NCBI GenBank assembly: GCA_007129635.1
Contig: SKVE01000064.1
Coordinates: 1-10,424 of the forward strand
Direction of reading: 5' to 3'
Length of the DNA stretch: 10,424 bases
Origin: Planctomycetaceae bacterium
Lineage (GTDB): Bacteria; Planctomycetota; Planctomycetia; Pirellulales; Pirellulaceae
Position 1 is the stretch's first letter, and the number at the start of each line of letters is the position of its first letter. The position numbers were made by a program, and so were the translations under genes. Positions 5,812-10,424 of the stretch are shown in pieces. The notes below the pieces were generated by a model, which made no database searches, was not told the origin of the DNA, and saw nothing but the letters and a program-made list of their open reading frames with translations.

Positions 5812-7782
5812 TTACAGACGATCGAGCGTATCGATCCAACGGATCAACTGGGAGTTCTGATGATCGCTCAATTGCTCCGCATCCTCTTCCAGTTCTTCGA
5901 TTCGCACGGGATAGTGCATGGATTGCAAGCGTTCTGCTTGATTGCGGATGGCCGCTGCTGCTCGCGAATTCTTGGGAAAGGCCATGTGGATGGCCAGACG
6001 TTCGACCGGGTCATTGGCGGGAACCTGTAACCGAGCGGGCAGCGGCGAATCGAAGGAGATGACTCCTCGAATCAGGTCGCGGTGTCCGAGCGCGGTCAAC
6101 CAAGCCATGGCTCCCCCAGCCCGATCGCCCTGGGTCACGATTCTTGTACGGTCGATGTTGTAATTGGAGATCAGATCGTCCAGGGACTTGCGAATGAATT
6201 CGACTTCGGTCGACTGCCATCGTGCAGGGTCTTCCGGTTGAGGCGCCAACAGGATCAGGTCGTGCTGGCGACAAAGTTCCCGATACCGCTGGATCAACTG
6301 GTCCTGATCCCACCTTCCGGGTTCGGTCAACCAGACGATGACGCCATGCGGCACTGTCGGGTGATAAGTTTCGGGAACGTAGGCCACGCACTGGTTACTC
6401 TCTTCGGGCAAGCGGATTTCGATGGCCCCAACCGGCGGGCGTTCACCTTGCTGCCGATCCGTCAAGCGATGAGCTGGCGGCAGTTCGTCAGGGATCTCGG
6501 TCGGCAGGCTGGCCAGTTGGATCTGCAGGTCCATCGTCTGATCGGCTCGCTGCACTTGGACCTCGATCTCGCTTTGCGGTTCATGATTGGCCAGCACCTG
6601 CAGCGCCGCCGAGAGTTCCGGAACCGGCGTTTCGGCCAGCGCCAGCAGTCGGTCGGCGACCTGGATTCCCGCTTCTGCCGCCGGGCTGCCTGGGTACACG
6701 TATCGCACAACAATTCCAGGTACGGGGTCCGCCTCTCGCATCGGCAGCACGCCCAGGAAAGGATGCTGATAAGGTTCCAGCTTGTCGGCCAATTCCAGGG
6801 TCATCTCGATCTGTTGATCGTCTCGGCGCACGACCAGCGCGACTTGATCTCCGGCATAATGACGCCCGATCACGTGTCGCAGTTGGGCTTGGCGAACGAT
6901 CTCTTCTCCGGCGGCTTGCACGATGACATCGCCCGTTTGCAGTCCTGCGTCACGGGCTGGCGATTTCGGCTGGACGGCGGCCACTTCGGCGGGCAACGCG
7001 TAGATATCGGCGCCTTTCAGATTGATCCCCATGACACCTGGCTGCAGTTCCTCGCCCCGTTTCAGTTTGTCCAGATGAGGCAGGATATCTACCAGCGGAA
7101 CGGCGAATCCGATCCCGGAATCATACCATTCGGCACCGGCCACCTCGTCCTGGCCCTGTGGCGACAGAGGGACCAGAACTCCCAGAACGCGGCCTTGGAT
7201 ATCGATCAGTGGTCCGCCGTAATTATTCGGCGAGATTTTCGCGTCGGTTTGGATCGCTTTGCCCCAGATTCGGTCTCGAGCACTGAGCAGCCCGACCGAC
7301 AGATTCGGATGAGGCGAATCGAACGTGCGGCCCACGGCGATCGTCCATTGGCCGACGATCATTTCTTCCCGCGGTACGACAGGTGGCATGGTCAATTCTT
7401 CGTCGGTATTGATCTTCAGCAGCACCAGCATCCGCGCGCGGTCACGACCGACGATCTCCGCAGCGGCCCGATCGCCGCTGGGCAAGGTGACCAGGATGGT
7501 CGTTGGCTGCTGGATGAAGTTAAAGGCACTGGAGATCACGTAGCCTTCTTTCGAGACGACCAGCCCGGTGGTCGGTCCGGTTCCTACCAACGTTTGTCCA
7601 ACTCGTTCCAGTCCGCCCATCGTATCGATCCGGACCACCGACGGGGCCACGGCTTGAACCGCTGCCTGGATGGCGATCTGTTCCTGAAGACGGATGTCCT
7701 GATCGGCCCCGATCGATGCCGTGGCCAGCAGGAGCAGGGCCAAACTGCATGGGAAGAAGAACGAGCACCGGCGATGATTCAT
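5812..7782 (-). CDS. Exported S1C (HtrA-like) pseudoprotease with two PDZ domains fused to a degenerate alpha/beta-hydrolase domain
   Basis: This 656-aa protein begins at ATG 7782 with a signal peptide (about 1-25, ending SIGA). Residues 35-240 follow the trypsin-like HtrA fold, but each catalytic position differs: YVISSAFNF (81-89) has Phe87 where His is expected in Y-I-L-T-N-A-H; RMLVLLKI (117-124) has Met118 instead of Asp; SPNNYGGPL (184-192) has Tyr188 instead of Ser. The oxyanion-loop Gly-Gly-Pro-Leu is kept. Two PDZ domains follow, about 248-331 and 341-427. After a linker, residues about 460-656 look like an alpha/beta-hydrolase or esterase domain (GVIVWLTEPGRW, LILLAPQPE, then the elbow GDRAGG at 552-557), where Arg554 replaces the Ser of G-x-S-x-G; His641 is a possible remnant. 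It is the last gene of the three-gene set, 45 bp after the middle gene. Hydrolytic activity at either site seems unlikely; a scaffold or ligand-binding role is inferred. Confidence 0.85.
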   Translation of the reverse strand: MNHRRCSFFFPCSLALLLLATASIGADQDIRLQEQIAIQAAVQAVAPSVVRIDTMGGLERVGQTLVGTGPTTGLVVSKEGYVISSAFNFIQQPTTILVTLPSGDRAAAEIVGRDRARMLVLLKINTDEELTMPPVVPREEMIVGQWTIAVGRTFDSPHPNLSVGLLSARDRIWGKAIQTDAKISPNNYGGPLIDIQGRVLGVLVPLSPQGQDEVAGAEWYDSGIGFAVPLVDILPHLDKLKRGEELQPGVMGINLKGADIYALPAEVAAVQPKSPARDAGLQTGDVIVQAAGEEIVRQAQLRHVIGRHYAGDQVALVVRRDDQQIEMTLELADKLEPYQHPFLGVLPMREADPVPGIVVRYVYPGSPAAEAGIQVADRLLALAETPVPELSAALQVLANHEPQSEIEVQVQRADQTMDLQIQLASLPTEIPDELPPAHRLTDRQQGERPPVGAIEIRLPEESNQCVAYVPETYHPTVPHGVIVWLTEPGRWDQDQLIQRYRELCRQHDLILLAPQPEDPARWQSTEVEFIRKSLDDLISNYNIDRTRIVTQGDRAGGAMAWLTALGHRDLIRGVISFDSPLPARLQVPANDPVERLAIHMAFPKNSRAAAAIRNQAERLQSMHYPVRIEELEEDAEQLSDHQNSQLIRWIDTLDRL

Positions 7783-7827
7783 GGGAAATACCTGATTGCG
7801 TGCTTTCCGTCTTTGAGGAACTTCGCT

Positions 7828-8909
7828 TCAAGGGTCTTGCGTTACGGTGATCTCCAACAGCTCGATCCCACGCTGGATCGTCAGATTGAGCGGATCGATT
7901 CGGTCGATGAACGTCAATTCATCCAGCAAATTCTGGCTGGACGACGCGACCCGGCCATCAACGAACAGGATCAAGTCATCCGGTTGCATCCCGACTCTAG
8001 CCGCCGGCGATCCGCTAACGACCACGTCTACAAACGGCGGCGTGTTCGGCAGGACGTTGGGGACCAGGCGGATGCCCAGCAACGCCAGGGTCCAAGGCTG
8101 TGCCGGCTTGGGGGTCTGGTCGTCGACCGATCGCGGCAGCGTTCGCCCGGCCAGAATGGCCTCGACGGAATCGGTAAGCTGATCGATGGGCACCGCATAA
8201 TTCAGCCAGGTGTTGTTCAACGAGCTGCGCAGTTCTTTGCCCAGAATGCCTGTCAATTCCCCGCGCAGATTGGTCAGCGCTCCGCCCGCCGCGCCCGGAT
8301 TGTTGGTCATGGCGTCCAAGACATAGACGGGTCCGTCGTAGGGCGTCTCGAAGGCGCCGCGACGTGCGGCGAGTTGCGTCTTCATGGCGACGTTGCCGTG
8401 CTGGACGCTGGCCGGTTCGTCGCCCATGGCCACGCCAAACAGGTTACTGAACGCAAGCACGCGGTCCCCGATGTCCATATCCTTCGCCAGATCCAGGGAG
8501 AAATACGGTACGTCTTCCACGGGGACTTTCAGCACGGCGATTTCGATGCGAGGATCGGCGCCCACTAACTGGCCTTGCATGCGTCGACCGTCGGCCAGCG
8601 TCACGGTGATCAGATCGGTGTCCAACACGTAGCTCCACGCGGTCAGTACATGCCCTTCGGACGAGATCAGAAAACCGCTCTGATAAGCCTGCAGGCCGCG
8701 TAGACCTCCGGCTCCGAAAATCTTGACCATCTTGGGTTGCACGTCGTCAACGACGTCGGCAAACGAGGTCGGATCGGCTGCCGGTGCGGCGGTCGTCAGC
8801 CATCCGCCGACCAGAACGATCGCCGCCAGAACGCAACGGGTGGACCGGCGTATCGCGGCTGAATTTCGGGATCGGTTCGTGGCGGTGGTTGGCATCGGGA
8901 AGGAAAAAT

Positions 8910-8913
<4 letters not shown>
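7828..8913 (-). CDS. Exported S1C (HtrA-like) pseudoprotease with PDZ domain
   Basis: The 361-aa protein starts at ATG 8913, which overlaps the stop of the upstream protease gene as ATGA, so translation is probably coupled. A hydrophobic export segment at about 27-46 ([20 protein letters not shown]) follows an unusually long basic N-terminus; Met7 is an alternative start. Residues 50-255 follow the HtrA trypsin-like fold, but HVLTAWSY (88-95) has Ser94 where His is expected, [10 protein letters not shown] (121-130) has Glu124 instead of Asp, and NPGAAGGAL (205-213) has Ala209 instead of the catalytic Ser. A C-terminal PDZ domain covers about 275-358 ([27 protein letters not shown]). All three triad residues are replaced, differently from the distal gene. 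The fold is clear and the frame is intact, so this looks like a maintained pseudoprotease rather than a decaying gene. Confidence 0.87.

Positions 8914-10424
<1,511 letters not shown>

Noticed and set aside
6082..8568. An 828-codon open frame on the plus strand, antisense to both pseudoprotease genes and crossing the gap between them.
   Set aside because: Its translation is rich in Arg, Gln, His and Asp with no recognisable domain, which is typical of the antisense frame of G+C-rich genes. The minus-strand frames give clear signal peptides, S1C and PDZ domains. Its length is striking, but ribosome profiling or conservation would be needed to revive it.

Overview
This window looks like a chromosomal segment of a planctomycete, most likely of the Pirellulaceae (Rhodopirellula/Blastopirellula-like). 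That is an inference from protein architecture, not from any marker gene. The clues are an ECF sigma factor followed by a membrane anti-sigma-like protein with a pseudopilin-type 'H-X-DG' C-terminus, a CehA/McbA-type exported protein, a cluster of trypsin/HtrA-like proteins with PDZ domains, moderately high G+C, and weak or absent Shine-Dalgarno sequences before several starts. I see no mobile elements, tRNA or rRNA genes, or CRISPR arrays.

Layout. (1) Positions 1-1521, minus strand: an ECF sigma factor gene, then after a 7-nt gap a single-pass membrane protein that reads off the left edge; together they look like a sigma/anti-sigma regulatory pair. (2) Positions 1522-2123: a divergent intergenic region of about 600 bp with a perfect 21-bp interrupted palindrome and one weak promoter-like match. 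(3) Positions 2124-3656, plus strand: a two-helix membrane-anchored TPR protein. (4) Positions 3694-4113, minus strand: a small Cys-rich YkgJ-type protein, convergent with the TPR gene and divergent from the next. (5) Positions 4181-5758, plus strand: an exported CehA/McbA-like protein whose PHP metal-binding HxH motif reads L-V-R instead. (6) Positions 5812-10424, minus strand: three consecutive S1C (HtrA/DegP-like) genes in a probable operon. The promoter-proximal gene (5' end outside the window) keeps the catalytic Ser motif GNSGG, carries a PDZ domain and ends in an unidentified beta-rich domain. The middle gene overlaps it by ATGA and has lost His, Asp and Ser of the triad. The distal gene has also lost all three, carries two PDZ domains, and is fused to an alpha/beta-hydrolase-like domain whose nucleophile elbow has Arg where Ser is expected.

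The most notable point is the third region: one protease that is competent at Ser, co-expressed with two differently inactivated paralogues. It suggests an exported complex in which pseudoproteases act as scaffold, adaptor or regulator. The neighbouring CehA-like protein has also lost its expected metal ligands, so three exported proteins in about 5 kb keep an enzyme fold without the usual active-site residues.
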